Assembly (NCBI RefSeq): GCF_040869045.1 | Contig: NC_090324.1 | Location: forward strand, 58,805,346 to 58,869,345 | Origin: Eurosta solidaginis | Lineage: Eukaryota; Arthropoda; Insecta; Diptera; Tephritidae | Direction of reading: 5' to 3' | Length of the DNA: 64,000 nucleotides | Part shown: in pieces, positions 21,983 through 32,536 of the stretch | How the letters are laid out: each line of letters opens with the position of its first letter | Numbering within the stretch: position 1 is the first letter of the stretch | Notes under the pieces: generated by a model | Told to the model about the DNA's origin: nothing | Databases searched by the model: none | The model's input: only the letters and a program-made list of their open reading frames with translations | Position numbers and translations under genes: made by a program

Positions 21983-22790
21983 TTGCATGCAGGCAATGAT
22001 AACCAAATTCTCCTTCTTACTGCTATGGTCGCAGTCGAACACGAAGGGGAATTATTTGAGCTGAGAGCCCTTATCGATCAGGGCTCAGAAAGAAATTCCA
22101 TTTCCTCGAAAGTTCAAAAATGGTTGAAACTTCCATTCGAAAATTCAAAGTTCGAAATCTGTGGCATGGGTGGACAAGTCGTACAAAAGTCCTCCAAGCT
22201 TTGTCCTTTGACACTGGTTGCATCCAAGTCCATGAAAAGGATAAAAGGATCATGCCATTGTGTTGCCGTAACTCACAAAGTATCTGCCAACATCCGCCAT
22301 TAGTCGCAAAATCTGGCAGCAGTTCAAACTCCTTGAGCTCGCTGATCCCAGTTGCCACATACCAGGTCAGACCGACATGGTCATTGGCAGCGACGTACTT
22401 CCACAAATTCTGCTGGAAGGTATAAAAAAGATGTGCGGTAGCATACTTGGGCAACAAGTCATTTTTGGTTGGATTCTCAGTGGTCCAATAACTGAAAATG
22501 TTGTGTCATTCTCGACACAAGTCCAAATATCAAACGAGACACTCCGTTATAAATTGAGAAAATTATGGGAAGAGGGGGAAATTCCACAACCTCCACAGAT
22601 ATTCCCCGAGGATCAAGCGTGTGAGCAGATATATGCAACAACCACGACACGTGCAACAAACGGTCGATACATTGTACGACTTCCATTCAAGGAAGAGTTT
22701 CCTGAAAAACTCTCCCTCGGTAATTTCCGCCCAGTTATTCTGCAGCAGTTTTTAAGCATGGAGCGATCGCTACAGAAAAAGGGGTGTTAG
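21983..22790 (+). pseudogene. BEL-2 aspartic protease and pre-RT segment
   Basis: ALIDQGSERNSISSKVQKWL carries the catalytic DQGS at 22076-22087, followed by FEICGMGGQVVQKS, both standard in BEL protease. The next frame (22377-22790) continues with VIGSDVLPQILLEGIKK and VIFGWILSGP, then the link to RT (NGRYIVRLPFKEEFPE and MERSLQKKG). At least two frameshifts separate these pieces. Confidence 0.88.
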
Positions 22791-23057
22791 GTACAATGTA
22801 CAACAATGTGTTGTAAGAATATCTCGACCTTGATCACATGGAATCTACCAACCCATGCGAAATAACTTCGAATGGCAAGGTCTTCTCATTTTACTTGCCA
22901 CATCAGATAAGTTCACCACCAAAGTTCGTGTACTTTTCAACGCTTCAAAAAAACTGGGTCAGGCAAATCCCTGAATGACATTTTATACACTGGTCCAACT
23001 CTCCAAGCAGATCTCATGCTACTAATTCTACAGTGGCGCATGCATAAGTATGTGTTC
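22791..23057 (+). pseudogene. BEL-2 reverse transcriptase, piece 1
   Basis: Decayed frames cover the start of RT. The last, LNDILYTGPTLQADLMLLIL then KYVFN, runs into the BEL-3 insertion. The sequence after BEL-3 (31669 on) continues in frame with the DIEKMYRKI block, so the pieces were once joined. Confidence 0.85.
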
Positions 23058-23062
23058 AATAG

Positions 23063-24060
23063 TGTTTGCGCGGCGTGGGCTGTCACCCGTCCCATCACCC
23101 TCTTGTACATACGTATAGCTATGAATTTATATATAACCCGTATCGTGTATTGTATTCGATCTATTGAATTGTATTTTTTTTTATATTGAAATATCCCTAG
23201 AATCAATGCATTGTATCTACCCTTAAATTCCCTATTGGGAATCCTCATGGCCGTGTGGCAGCCTCCACCGCGCAAAATCCACCAAATCAAATTCGCCGCA
23301 AGGACAGGATGGCGATCTGACATGATCGCCATCTGTCAAAAAACCACCACCTTTTGGCTATCAAAAAATTTAATTAATATTGTTGTCATCTGAAAAGAAA
23401 AAAACCAATATCCTTTGCTTTCGACAAAACAATTTTGTAAATTCATTATCCTACAAATTATTATAATCATACACAGTGTTGTAAACTTATTATAGTTATT
23501 TTGCTACTTCTGAACTCGGAAATATTTATTCCGGAAGAAATACAAGTGAAATTAATTGAATGTACTAATACGCTGTGCTTCTCTTTTATACGTGTTGCAT
23601 TGATTCTAAATCACAAACAAGTAAACTTTGCGCTGAATTTAAAGGGCGTTCAAAATATTTTAAACTATCTAAAGCTCCCCAAACGAGCGATTTAGGATCA
23701 ACATAAACCGACCTGTTTAGGATCAACATAAACCGACGTCCTTTGTGGAACCACAGAACAAGTTGGTGAGTAGCATTATTGAAGGGCTAGGAAATAACAA
23801 CCACGAATCCTGCTGATACAATACAAGCATTGTTGGACAACGCAACGTAAACTCCCAGGAAAAACATTTTATGGTATATAACATTGCGGAAGATAGTGTC
23901 CTAAGTTGCAGAAAGCCTTAGAACAGCAGCGACAGCAAGAACAACCACAGAACCACCGCCATCGCCGTCAAGGAGTCATTACTGTCGGGCACATCCTCAG
24001 AAGTCTATACCGTCCGCAACCCTACTTACATGCCGGTGAGTAACACCCCCTTAATTATGT
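23063..24060 (+). repeat. BEL-3 5' LTR (998 bp)
   Basis: TGTTTGCGCGG to TTAATTATGTA. It matches 30685-31668. An extra copy of GGATCAACATAAACCGAC near 23694-23730 accounts for most of the length difference. A 5' splice-site consensus, CCG|GTGAGTAAC, lies at 24035, 25 bases before the LTR end, and is present in both LTRs. The LTR ends TA rather than CA. Confidence 0.94.
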
Positions 24061-24062
24061 AA

Positions 24063-24077
24063 TGGTCCTTCGTCGCC
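24063..24077 (+). promoter_or_regulatory. BEL-3 primer-binding site
   Basis: TGGTCCTTCGTCGCC, two bases after the 5' LTR. It is shared with one change by BEL-6 and more loosely by BEL-2, while BEL-4 uses a different primer. Confidence 0.75.
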
Positions 24078-24626
24078 ATTGACGGAACCAGCGTTTTTCA
24101 ATAATATATGTACATACATATACATATATTCGGTATATCCCTACGAATAAATTTTGGTGGCTCCCGCCAAACACAGATTTCTCCCGCCAGAATTATATTT
24201 TCCCGCCAAAAAATACATTTTATATATATGTATATGTACATTCTCGCCCCAATATACACCTGTACATAAAAGCGGTGCATTAAAAAATTTCGAGGCAAAT
24301 CCCACACACACTTGCACAAAGTTAGCTCATTGCCCTTTAATACTTGAGTCCCTTGCGGTATAATTTAAATACATATCCCATATCAGTATTACTCGGGATA
24401 CCCAGCAGCAAATTCGGCCACATTCTCACAGTTTAAATTACCCAGCAGTAAAATCTGCCCAACTGGTCCCAGACTACCCCCACTTGATTCTAACTGTTCC
24501 CAGCCTACTATACTATCGACAAATAGTAAAACTTATCCCTTTGGTTTTCCCTCATAAATAAACACCAGGCAGTCCCAAAAAATAACCAAAATAGCTAAAA
24601 TAAAATTAAGCAAGTCCCTGTTCAGA
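24078..24626 (+). other. BEL-3 leader
   Basis: Non-coding. It contains two or three CCCGCCAAA/CCCGCCAGA motifs at 24162-24212, a TATATATGTATATGTA run, and repeated CCCAGCAG-type pieces around 24400-24445. No convincing ORF or known motif. Confidence 0.6.
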
Positions 24627-25920
24627 ATGGCTACCGTGGTCGAAAATAAATTTATATCCGAAACGGATCTCTTTACTGATTACTGCGCTCGGTTCGGCAC
24701 AACCCAGATCGAAGATAACACCGAGGCATCCCTAAAAATAAAAGATAAAAATATCGATGTGTTCTGGGAAAGGGTACAGAGCGCATATGACGCCGTCGTA
24801 GAGTCAGATGACAACGACCTTCCCGAAGACTTTAAGGCCTCAGCCTTCAATAAATACCGCGCCTGTCTTATAGCGTATGAAGACACAAAGGCAAGAATAG
24901 GCGATCAGCTCCAGCTAAGGGTACTAAGCAATCCCGTCCCCGCTACAACGACCACTCCCTAAGAAAATTCCGGGATGCACCTCAAAGTACCCGCTTGTGA
25001 CACCGAAGTATTTTACGGGAGTTATGATCAATGGCCGTCCTTCCGTGACATGTTCACGGCGGTCTATATCAACCACCCCAAACTCTCGAGCGCCCAAAAA
25101 CTGTACCACCTCAGGTACAAAACCCAAGGAAAAGCCGGCCAGATAGTAAAGCAATTTCCACTGAGTGATGACAACTTTGCTCTGGCTTGGGAAGCTCTTA
25201 AATCCCGTTATGAAAATAAAAGAGTCCTGGTCGACAATCAAATAAAATTCCTCATGAACCTCAAGCCCATTCCGACTGAAAACAGCGAAGACATTCAGCG
25301 ACTGCAATCTTCCGTTAATAACTGTCTCCAGATATTAGCAACTCAACAAGTCTCGACAGACAGTTGGGACCCCATATTAATATATCTGGTAACCTCAAAA
25401 CTGCCGGAAAATACAGTTGCGCTTTGGGAGCAATCTTTAAGCTCCAGAAGAGACCTACCGAACTGGTCCCAAATGGATCAGTTTTTGACTACTCGCTACT
25501 AGATAGTGGAAAGGGTGGATCAATAGCGACCAGCCAAATCCCGATACAATCCACCCTCCACCAATTTCTCAAAGCCTCCCTCAAGTCAAAACAATCCCCA
25601 GTTCAGGCAGGCTCAAACCCCTAACCAAAACCGCAACCCCCCGCAGAACAACAACTACTCTCAAACTCGCACAAATGCTCATGTGGCCGAGCATCAAAAA
25701 GTATACATCTGCAGAAAGTGCAAGCAGAACTCCCACACGCTACAAAGCTGCTTGCATTATAAAAAGCTGGCTATCCCTGAACGGAAAAAATTCGTGAGAG
25801 AAAGCAATCTCTGCGAAAACTGCCTGTCCCAAACCCACCTCGTAAAAGATTGCACAAGCACAAGAACGTGTCTCCACTGCCAAGGTCGCCACAACTCCAC
25901 TCTCCACGATACCGGAATAT
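24627..25920 (+). pseudogene. BEL-3 gag with three zinc knuckles
   Basis: One frame from ATG 24627. N-terminal coiled segment (IDVFWERVQSAYDAVVESDD), capsid-like core (KVPACDTEVFYGSYDQWPSF, YHLRYKTQGKAGQIVKQFP, AWEALKSRYENKRVLVDNQ, KLPENTVALWEQSLSS), a Gln/Asn/Pro-rich linker, then three knuckles: CRKCKQNSHTLQSC, CENCLSQTHLVKDC and CLHCQGRHNSTLH. TAA at 24960-24962 and TAG at 25500-25502 and 25524-25526 interrupt the frame without shifting it. These are point changes at places where relatives have sense codons. Gag assembles the particle and binds RNA. The frame leads directly into protease. Confidence 0.94.
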
Positions 25921-26612
25921 CACACCAAACCAATGGCCCTCGAAGAGCGGCAGCCCAAGTAGCAACTACTCAGGACGTTACCAACCCAGATCCAAACGAG
26001 GAACTTCCCACCACCTCAAACGCTGCCCGCATCCAATCTTTGCATACAGAAAACGATAGCAAGATTATTCTCCCCACAGCGATAGCGTTCATAGAACACC
26101 GAGGGGACTGTTTCAGGCTCAAAGCCTTAGTGGATCAAGGGTCAGAGCGTAGCTTCATCTCGTCGAAAGCTCAAATCAAGCTAGGCCTCCCATATACCCA
26201 CTCCCTATTTGAAATATCGGGAATGGGAGGCGGAGTTGTACAAACCTCCAACAACCTATGCTCACTGACCCTAGTCTCAAATGATCACAAGGTGACAATA
26301 AAGGCCAAGGCAATAGTGCTACCTCGGCTCACTAGGCAACTCCCAACACTCAGGCTAAATAACGACCAAATGCGTAAATGGTCCCATCTCAAGCTAGCAG
26401 ACCAGAACACTCAGAACCCCTCCCAAATTGATCTGGTATTAGGCAGTGATCTTATCCCACAAATAATGCTAAATGGCATTGAAAAGATCTCGCCCACACT
26501 GCTAGCACAAAACACGATATTTGGCTGGATAATAAGTGGCCAAACCCCCGAAAAGGTCGGATCACACTCCTCTCAAGCGTGGGAAGTGGCGAATGTCCAG
26601 CTGAATGAATAG
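25921..26612 (+). pseudogene. BEL-3 aspartic protease
   Basis: Same frame as gag. FRLKALVDQGSERSFISSKA has the catalytic DQGS at 26132-26143. FEISGMGGGVVQTSNNLCSL follows, then IDLVLGSDLIPQIMLNGIEK and TIFGWIISGQ, the usual end of the BEL protease region. A TAG at 26610-26612 closes it in frame. The protease would release Gag, RT and integrase from the polyprotein. Confidence 0.92.
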
Positions 26613-28250
26613 CTAAGGCAATTCTGGGAAATCGAAGAAATACCCAGAGTGCGAGTGGAAACCCCAGAAGATAAAATGTGCGAAGAATTTTATCAAAGCA
26701 CAACCACTCGCATGGATAACGGTCGATATATGGTTCCGCTCCCATTTAAATGAACATTCCCGAACGATATCGACCTAGGTCAATCCCGTACTGCAGCCCT
26801 ACGATAGTTCCACGGCATGGAACGTTCCCTCTCAAAAAAGGGCGATCTCAAGCAGCAATACGACCAGGTACTCGAAGAATATCTGTCCCTAGGCCACATG
26901 GAAGAATGCAGTCCCAATGAAATAAAATCCCTGGGGAAATATTGCTCATTCTATCTCCCTCACCATGCAGTCGTGAGGCCAGACAAAAAGACAACAAAAG
27001 TCAGAGTTGTGTTCAACGCCTCCAAAAAGTCGGGTTCCGGTCACTCCCTCAACGATGTTTTATGTACCGGACCAACCCTCCAACCCGATCTCCGACTTAT
27101 GTTGCTGAAATGGCGAACATATAAATATGTGTTTAATGGCGACGTCGAGAAAATGTACCGCCAAATTCTCTTGCACCCCGATGACCGAGACTACCAACGG
27201 ATAATATTCCGAACCCCCGAACACAGTCCAATAAAGGACTACAAGTTAAAAACGGTCACCCTCGGGGTTAACTGCGCGCCTTTCCTGGCTATCCGCACTC
27301 TACACGAGCTGGCGAAAGACATAGCCGATTCCCATCCACGCGCAGCCCCAATACTAAAATCCGAGACGTATGTTGACGATATTTTATCTGGCAGTCATGA
27401 TCTTCAATCAGCCGAGCAATCCCTAACAGAGACTATAGACGCTCTCAATTCCGCCGGCTTTCCCCTAAAAAAGATCACGGCAAACCATCCCAACATCCTC
27501 CAAAAAATATCGAAAACTGATCTGCTGGAAACAAACTTTCTCGAGTTCGAAAAGACTAGCACAGCCAAGACCCTGGGCATCCAGTGGAACGCCATAACGG
27601 ATACATTCTCGTATACCGTCGACTCAAATCCGGCATCCACTGCAGCCACGAAGCGGCAAATCCTCTCCTCTATTGCGAAACTTTTCGATCTCGCAGGGTG
27701 GCTGACGCCCATAATGATCCAAGCGAAGATGCTCATGCAAGAATTGTGGTCAGATGGGACCGAATGGGACGAGAAGGTTAAACCCATCCGTCTAGCCAAA
27801 TGGGCGCAGTTCTCTCAAAACCTTCCCTCTATCTCAGCCATCCAGATACCCCGATGGATGAATTTTACGCCCGATCAATACGTTGAGCTCCACGGATTCT
27901 GCGACGCCTCAGAAAAGGCTTATTGCGCAACCCTGTACCTAAGAAGTACCGTCGGTACTCAGGTCCACTCTCACCTTATAGTGTCCAAAGGCAAAGTGGC
28001 TCCTCTCAAAACTATTAGTCTGCCACGCCTGGAGCTATGCGGAGCGCTCTTATTAGCAAAATTAGTCGCAGTAGTCCAACCCCATCTCGGCCTAAGTCAA
28101 AAAAAATTAATCATGTGGTCCGACTCGGAAATCGTGCTAGCCTGGCTGGAAAAGCCACCCCACTCGTGGAAAACTTACGTCTCTAACCGAACAGCGCAAA
28201 TCATAGACCTCGTTGGAAATGTCCCTTGGCGACATGTGCGAAGCACATCT
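26613..28250 (+). pseudogene. BEL-3 reverse transcriptase and RNase H
   Basis: Same frame. TGA at 26751-26753 and TAG at 26805-26807 interrupt the pre-RT part. From [17 protein letters not shown] (26817) the frame is open to 28283. RT blocks are [80 protein letters not shown] and YVDD at 27369-27380. RNase H is [36 protein letters not shown] and [12 protein letters not shown] (D, E, D all present). A small duplication near 28235-28255 shifts the frame before integrase. Catalytic residues are intact. Confidence 0.95.
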
Positions 28251-30005
28251 TGGAACCGCGGATCTTGGAACCAGAGGATGTAGCCCCGACGATCTCTCTA
28301 ACTCATCGCTATGGTGGAATGGTCCAGAGTGGCTTTCCCGACCCCCCGAGGACTGGCCAACACCAACGGCCAGAAATATTGTACCCCCCGAACTTCGCCG
28401 AGTCGAATCACTGCATGCAGCGGAAGAGTCGGAAGACTTCTTGGAACGGTTCTCCTCCTATCCCCGCGCCCTACGCGTAACAGCGTACATGTTGAAGTTT
28501 GTAACTCGGCTGAGAAATGCTGTAGGAGGCAATCGTACCCCTAACGATCCCGCCCTCTCTTACGCCGACGTCATGCGCGCGAAAAACCGTCTGCTAAGCT
28601 TGACTCAGTCGAGATTCTTCGCTTCCGAAAGAGCCTCCCTCAAAAATTCAAAACCAATCGGAAAGCGAAGTCCCCTACTGGCACTTGACCCCTTCCTGGA
28701 TACAAACGGGATTCTCCGTGCCAACGGAAGATTAGTAAACGCCGACATGACCTACAATGAGTGTCATCCTATCATTCTCCCCGAAAAGGCTAGATTTACT
28801 ACCCTTTATATAAGGTTTCTACACGAGAGCTTCCTCCATGCGGACCTCCGCCTCCTGCAACAAGCTATGAGGCAGGAATTCTATACCCCCCGACTCAAAC
28901 CTCAGCTGAAAAAATGTATATTCCAATGTAAAGTCTGCACCATTCATAAGCGACAAACGCAATCTCAAATAATGGCAGCTTTACCCCCCAACGATGCACT
29001 TTCGCGCCCCCCTTCACTATTACTGGCGTAGACTTCGCCGGCCCGTTTCACATCAAAGCTTCGATGCTCCGATCTCCAACCGTCGTAAAAGGTTATGTGG
29101 CCGTTTTCGTTTGCTTCACTACCAAGGCGATCCACCTGGAATTGTGTTCGGATCTCACTAGTAAGGCTTTTCTCGCTGCCTTCGCCCGGTTTGCAGGGCG
29201 TCGAGGGTACCCGAAGCAAATGATGAGCGACAACGGCACAACATTCATTCGTGCTAAGCGAGCTACCGAAGTAGAGTTCGTCACCTTCCTCAACGAAGTC
29301 TCGACAGATATTGTCCAAAAGTATGCGCCACAAGGCATCGATTGGAAATTTATACCCCCCGGCGCACCCCACATGGGCGGATTATGGGAATCTGCCGTCA
29401 AAAGCTTTAAAACTCATTTTAAAAAGGTTGCCGGAACACACAGTTTCACCTTTGAAGAATTCTCGACTCTATTAATTCGTATCGAGGCCGTTCTCAATTC
29501 TCGCCTTATCTCCCCGCTTTCCCAGGACCCAGCGGATCTCACCGCCCTCACACCTGGCCATTTTCTCCGAGGCGCACCCCTCCTCGCCATCCCCGAGCCG
29601 AACTATGAACACCTCTCTATGATCAACCGTTGGGACCGGTTGAAAGTTTTACATCACCAATTCAGCAAACGCTGGAAGAATCACTATCTCATGGAGTTAC
29701 ATAAGCGTTATCGATGGCAAACCGCTCGACCTCCCCCTAAAATCGGCGATCTAGTCGTCATTAAGGAAGACAACCTACCCCCTACCGAATGGCGCCTAGG
29801 ACGCGTGGAAGACACCCATATCGGAAGGTACGGCCATATTCGCGTAGTCGACGTACGCACCCAGAATGGCGTACTCACCAGGCCCATCACCAAATTGTGT
29901 TCTCTACCGACCTCTGAACCTGAATCAGGCCCTCAGGGCTCGGCAGCATCCCCAGAACGTTATACAGTCCAACCCCCTGTGCTATCGCAAGATTCACACC
30001 AATAA
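28251..30005 (+). pseudogene. BEL-3 integrase
   Basis: At 28251-29000 (frame 1) are [11 protein letters not shown] and LWWNGPEWLSRP, then the zinc domain (FLHESFLHADLRLLQQAM, CIFQCKVCTIHKR). A frameshift in the C-run near 29008-29013 moves coding to frame 0, which is then open to 30005. The catalytic triad is complete: Asp in GVDFAGPF (29031-29033), Asp in SDNGTTF (29229-29231) and Glu in GLWESAVKSF (29388-29390). The end has LTPGHFLRGAPLL, GDLVVIKEDNLPPTEWRLGR and VLTRPITKLCSLP. The stop at 30003-30005 is 71 bases before the next ORF. Confidence 0.95.
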
Positions 30006-30062
30006 TCATCACCCCTACCCACACTCTCCTCCCAACATCATGAGTGACTAACACGTATTTAT

Positions 30063-30076
30063 CCTATCTTCCTCAG
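30063..30076 (+). promoter_or_regulatory. 3' splice site before the BEL-3 downstream ORF
   Basis: CCTATCTTCCTCAG directly precedes the ORF's ATG. With the donor GTGAGTAAC in the 5' LTR (24035) it would give a spliced subgenomic RNA starting translation at the downstream ORF. Prediction only. Confidence 0.55.
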
Positions 30077-30664
30077 ATGGATCGCCAACGCCCCCCGGTT
30101 CCCACACCGCGCCGTTCCTTGGCATCGCAAGTGACAAGGCCAACGATCCCACCACGAAATGCCGATGCCGTCGCCGACTATCGACGATGCCGTTTGTGTA
30201 TGCGGCACCACGCGCTCTCGACTTGCCCACTGTTTACGGCCATGGAACCCCAACAACGCGCCATGATTGCCAGGGCGCACAAATACTGCACCAACTGCCT
30301 GGCATTGTCCCATCACACGAGCGTGTGTACGTCCCGCGAGCGCTGTCACGTATGTGGGCTCCATCACCACACACTACTCCACCGCGAAACCGGGAGTTGC
30401 TCACCCCAGCAGCCGGGGCGCCATCATCGTCAATCGCGCCGCCGCGAACCACCAAAACGCCGCACTCATCAACAACAACCGGCAGCAGCATCGCCCACAC
30501 CCCGTTCCCGGCGTAACCAGCGCCCACCGACCGTGTCAGACCGCACCATCCGGTACACCGCTACCGGTTTACGAACCGCCACGTACAAAACCAAAGTGGG
30601 CAAAATCCTAATCAAGGAAGCAGTTCGAGCTCTGACCGAGCTGCAGCACACGTTAGGCGCTTAG
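30077..30664 (+). CDS. BEL-3 downstream ORF: second nucleocapsid-like protein
   Basis: 195 codons, uninterrupted, between integrase and the 3' LTR. Residues about 40-110 repeat the three-knuckle pattern of BEL Gag: CRLCMRHHALSTCPLF, CTNCLALSHHTSVC, then CHVCGLHHHTLLH. The spacing, including a C-P-x-F first knuckle and the final HTLLH, is the same as in the element's own Gag, so it looks like a diverged copy of that domain. Basic Pro/Arg-rich sequence flanks it, and the C-terminus ends ALTELQHTLGA. The ATG at 30077 directly follows a 3' splice site, CTATCTTCCTCAG, which decides the start. RNA binding is likely from the knuckles; role in the element is unknown. Confidence 0.8.
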   Translation: MDRQRPPVPTPRRSLASQVTRPTIPPRNADAVADYRRCRLCMRHHALSTCPLFTAMEPQQRAMIARAHKYCTNCLALSHHTSVCTSRERCHVCGLHHHTLLHRETGSCSPQQPGRHHRQSRRREPPKRRTHQQQPAAASPTPRSRRNQRPPTVSDRTIRYTATGLRTATYKTKVGKILIKEAVRALTELQHTLGA

Positions 30665-30684
30665 TACGCCTAGGCAGGCCAGGA

Positions 30685-31668
30685 TGTTTGCTCGGCATGG
30701 GCTGTCACCCGTCCCATCACCCTCTTGTACATACGTATAGCTATGAATTTATATATAACCCGTATCGTGTATTGTATTCGATCTATTGAATTGTATTTTT
30801 TTTTATATTGAAATATCCCTAGAATCAATGCATTGTATCTACCCTTAAATTCCCTATTGGGAATCCTCATGGCCGTGTGGCAGCCTCCACCGCGCAAAAG
30901 CCACCAAATCAAATTCGCCGGAAGGATAGGATGGCGATCTGGCATGATCGCCATCTGTCAGAAAACCACCACCTTTTGGCTATCAAAAAATTTAATTAAT
31001 ATTGTTGTCTGAAAAGAAAAAACCAATATCCTTTGCTTTCGACAAAACAATTTTGTAAATTCATTATCCTACAAATTATTATAATCATACACAGTGTTGT
31101 AAACTTATTATAGTTATTTTGCTACTTCTGAACTCGGAAATATTTATTCCGGAAGAAATACAAGTGAAATTAATTGAATGTACTAATACGCTGTGCTTCT
31201 CTTTTATACGTGTTGCATTGATTCTAAATCACAAACAAGTAAACTTTGCGCTGAATTTAAAGAGCGTTCAAAATATTTTAAACTATCTAAAGCTCCCCAA
31301 ACGAGCGATTGAAACCGGCCTGTTTAGGATCAACATAAACCGACGTCCTTTGTGGAACCACAGAACAAGTTGGTGAGTAGCATTATTGAAGGGCTAGGAA
31401 ATAACAACCACGAATCCTGCTGATACAATACAAGCATTGTTGGACAACGCAACGTAAACTCCCAAGAAAAACATTTTATGGTATATAACATTGCGGAAGA
31501 TAGTGTCCTAAGTTGCAGAAAGCCTTAGAAGAGCAGCGACAGCAAGAACAACCACAGAACCACCGCCATCGCCGTCAAGGAGTCATTACTGTCGGGCACA
31601 TCCTCAGAAGTCTATACCGTCCGCAACCCTACCTACATGCCGGTGAGTAACACCCCCTTAATTATCTA
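30685..31668 (+). repeat. BEL-3 3' LTR (984 bp)
   Basis: TGTTTGCTCGG to TTAATTATCTA, partner of 23063-24060, followed by AATAG. Confidence 0.94.
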
Positions 31669-31673
31669 AATAG

Positions 31674-31943
31674 AGACATTGAAAAAATGTACCGTAAGAT
31701 CCTCACACAAGAGGACGACAAAGATTTTCAGCGAATCCGATTTGGCAAATCGGCCAACTCCAATGTTAGCGATTTCAATCTAAAAATGGTTATATTCGGC
31801 GTCAATCGCGCATCATATCTCGCTATTCGTACGTTGCATCAACTATCCGATGACACGAAAGCGACATTCCCCTTGGCTGCAACAATCCTCAAGAGGCAAA
31901 CGTATGTCGAGGTAGTCATACCATCGATAACGCCACTGAATCA
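31674..31943 (+). pseudogene. BEL-2 reverse transcriptase, piece 2
   Basis: It resumes after BEL-3 with DIEKMYRKILTQEDDKDFQR, then FNLKMVIFGVNRASYLAIRT and LHQLSD. The catalytic box reads YVEV where YVDD is expected, so both Asp are changed. It ends where BEL-4 is inserted. The same protein continues after 38251 (VIKALKSADFILKKLTANHP). Confidence 0.9.
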
Positions 31944-31948
31944 CTGCT

Positions 31949-32373
31949 TGTTCCAGCATGACCTGACGTACTAATGGTTTCATCAGTAAAATAATTTTCA
32001 AATTCATTCTGTATTAATAGTAATAGCCACCACTGTAAAAAATGTGTCAGCATATCCCTATATACATAATTTTTACTTATTGGTTCTCTTGCATTCTACT
32101 TTGAAATTTGTACATGAATAGATATATGCACATCATCTGCTCATACCTACGTTTATTATAGACATTGCTATTTACATATATACCTATTTTTCAAACGGTT
32201 ATATTTTTTATTATATTTTGGGATCACATCACCTGATATTACGGTAACTCCCTTTTGGAGCAAGAGTTATAAATAAGCAAGTGAAACATAAAAATAGCGC
32301 AGTTGTTTTGTATATGAATAAATCGGCAGATGCCTGCTTAAAAAATCAACTAATAAAAGTTTTGTGTAAAACA
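31949..32373 (+). repeat. BEL-4 5' LTR (425 bp)
   Basis: TGTTCCAGCATGACC to GTGTAAAACA, matching 37877-38246 apart from about 54 extra bases near its 3' end (32314-32367). Confidence 0.94.
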
Positions 32374-32378
32374 TTTTT

Positions 32379-32397
32379 TGGCGCCCGAACTGGGACT
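32379..32397 (+). promoter_or_regulatory. BEL-4 primer-binding site, lysine tRNA type
   Basis: TGGCGCCCGAACTGGGACT, five bases after the LTR. From memory, the 3' end of the animal lysine tRNA (UUU) is complementary to this sequence with one mismatch. It is clearly different from the TGGTCC sites of BEL-3 and BEL-6. Confidence 0.75.
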
Positions 32398-32536
32398 TTG
32401 TAAAGTTCCCGTAATATTAAATTAATAAATTATCGCAAATTTTTGTAAAGTTCGGGTAATATTAAATTAATAAATTATCGTAATTTTTTGTAAAGTTCGC
32501 GTACTATTAAAAACAATAAGTTATTGCAAATTAACC

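Larger units (their letters stand above)
23063..31668 (+). mobile_element. BEL-3: nearly complete BEL/Pao retrotransposon
   Basis: LTRs are at 23063-24060 and 30685-31668. The target duplication AATAG is at 23058-23062 and 31669-31673, inside the RT of BEL-2. Primer-binding site, leader, one long gag-pol frame (24627-30005), a downstream zinc-knuckle ORF (30077-30664) and the LTR follow in order. By eye the two LTRs differ at about a dozen positions over about 980 bases plus one short duplication in the 5' copy, so the insertion is younger than BEL-2. The polyprotein has six in-frame stops and two frameshifts, so this copy is not autonomous. Confidence 0.95.

Noticed and set aside
23501..23695. 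ORFs inside the BEL-3 LTRs (sense 23501 and 31119; antisense 23332-22937 and 30954-30670)
   Set aside because: They recur only because the LTRs are copies of each other. No motif, and they differ at ends and lengths.
24960..26807. TAG-rich stops in BEL-3 as a recoding system
   Set aside because: Four of six are TAG, but there are also TAA and TGA and two frameshifts. Relatives have sense codons there, so decay is the simpler reading.
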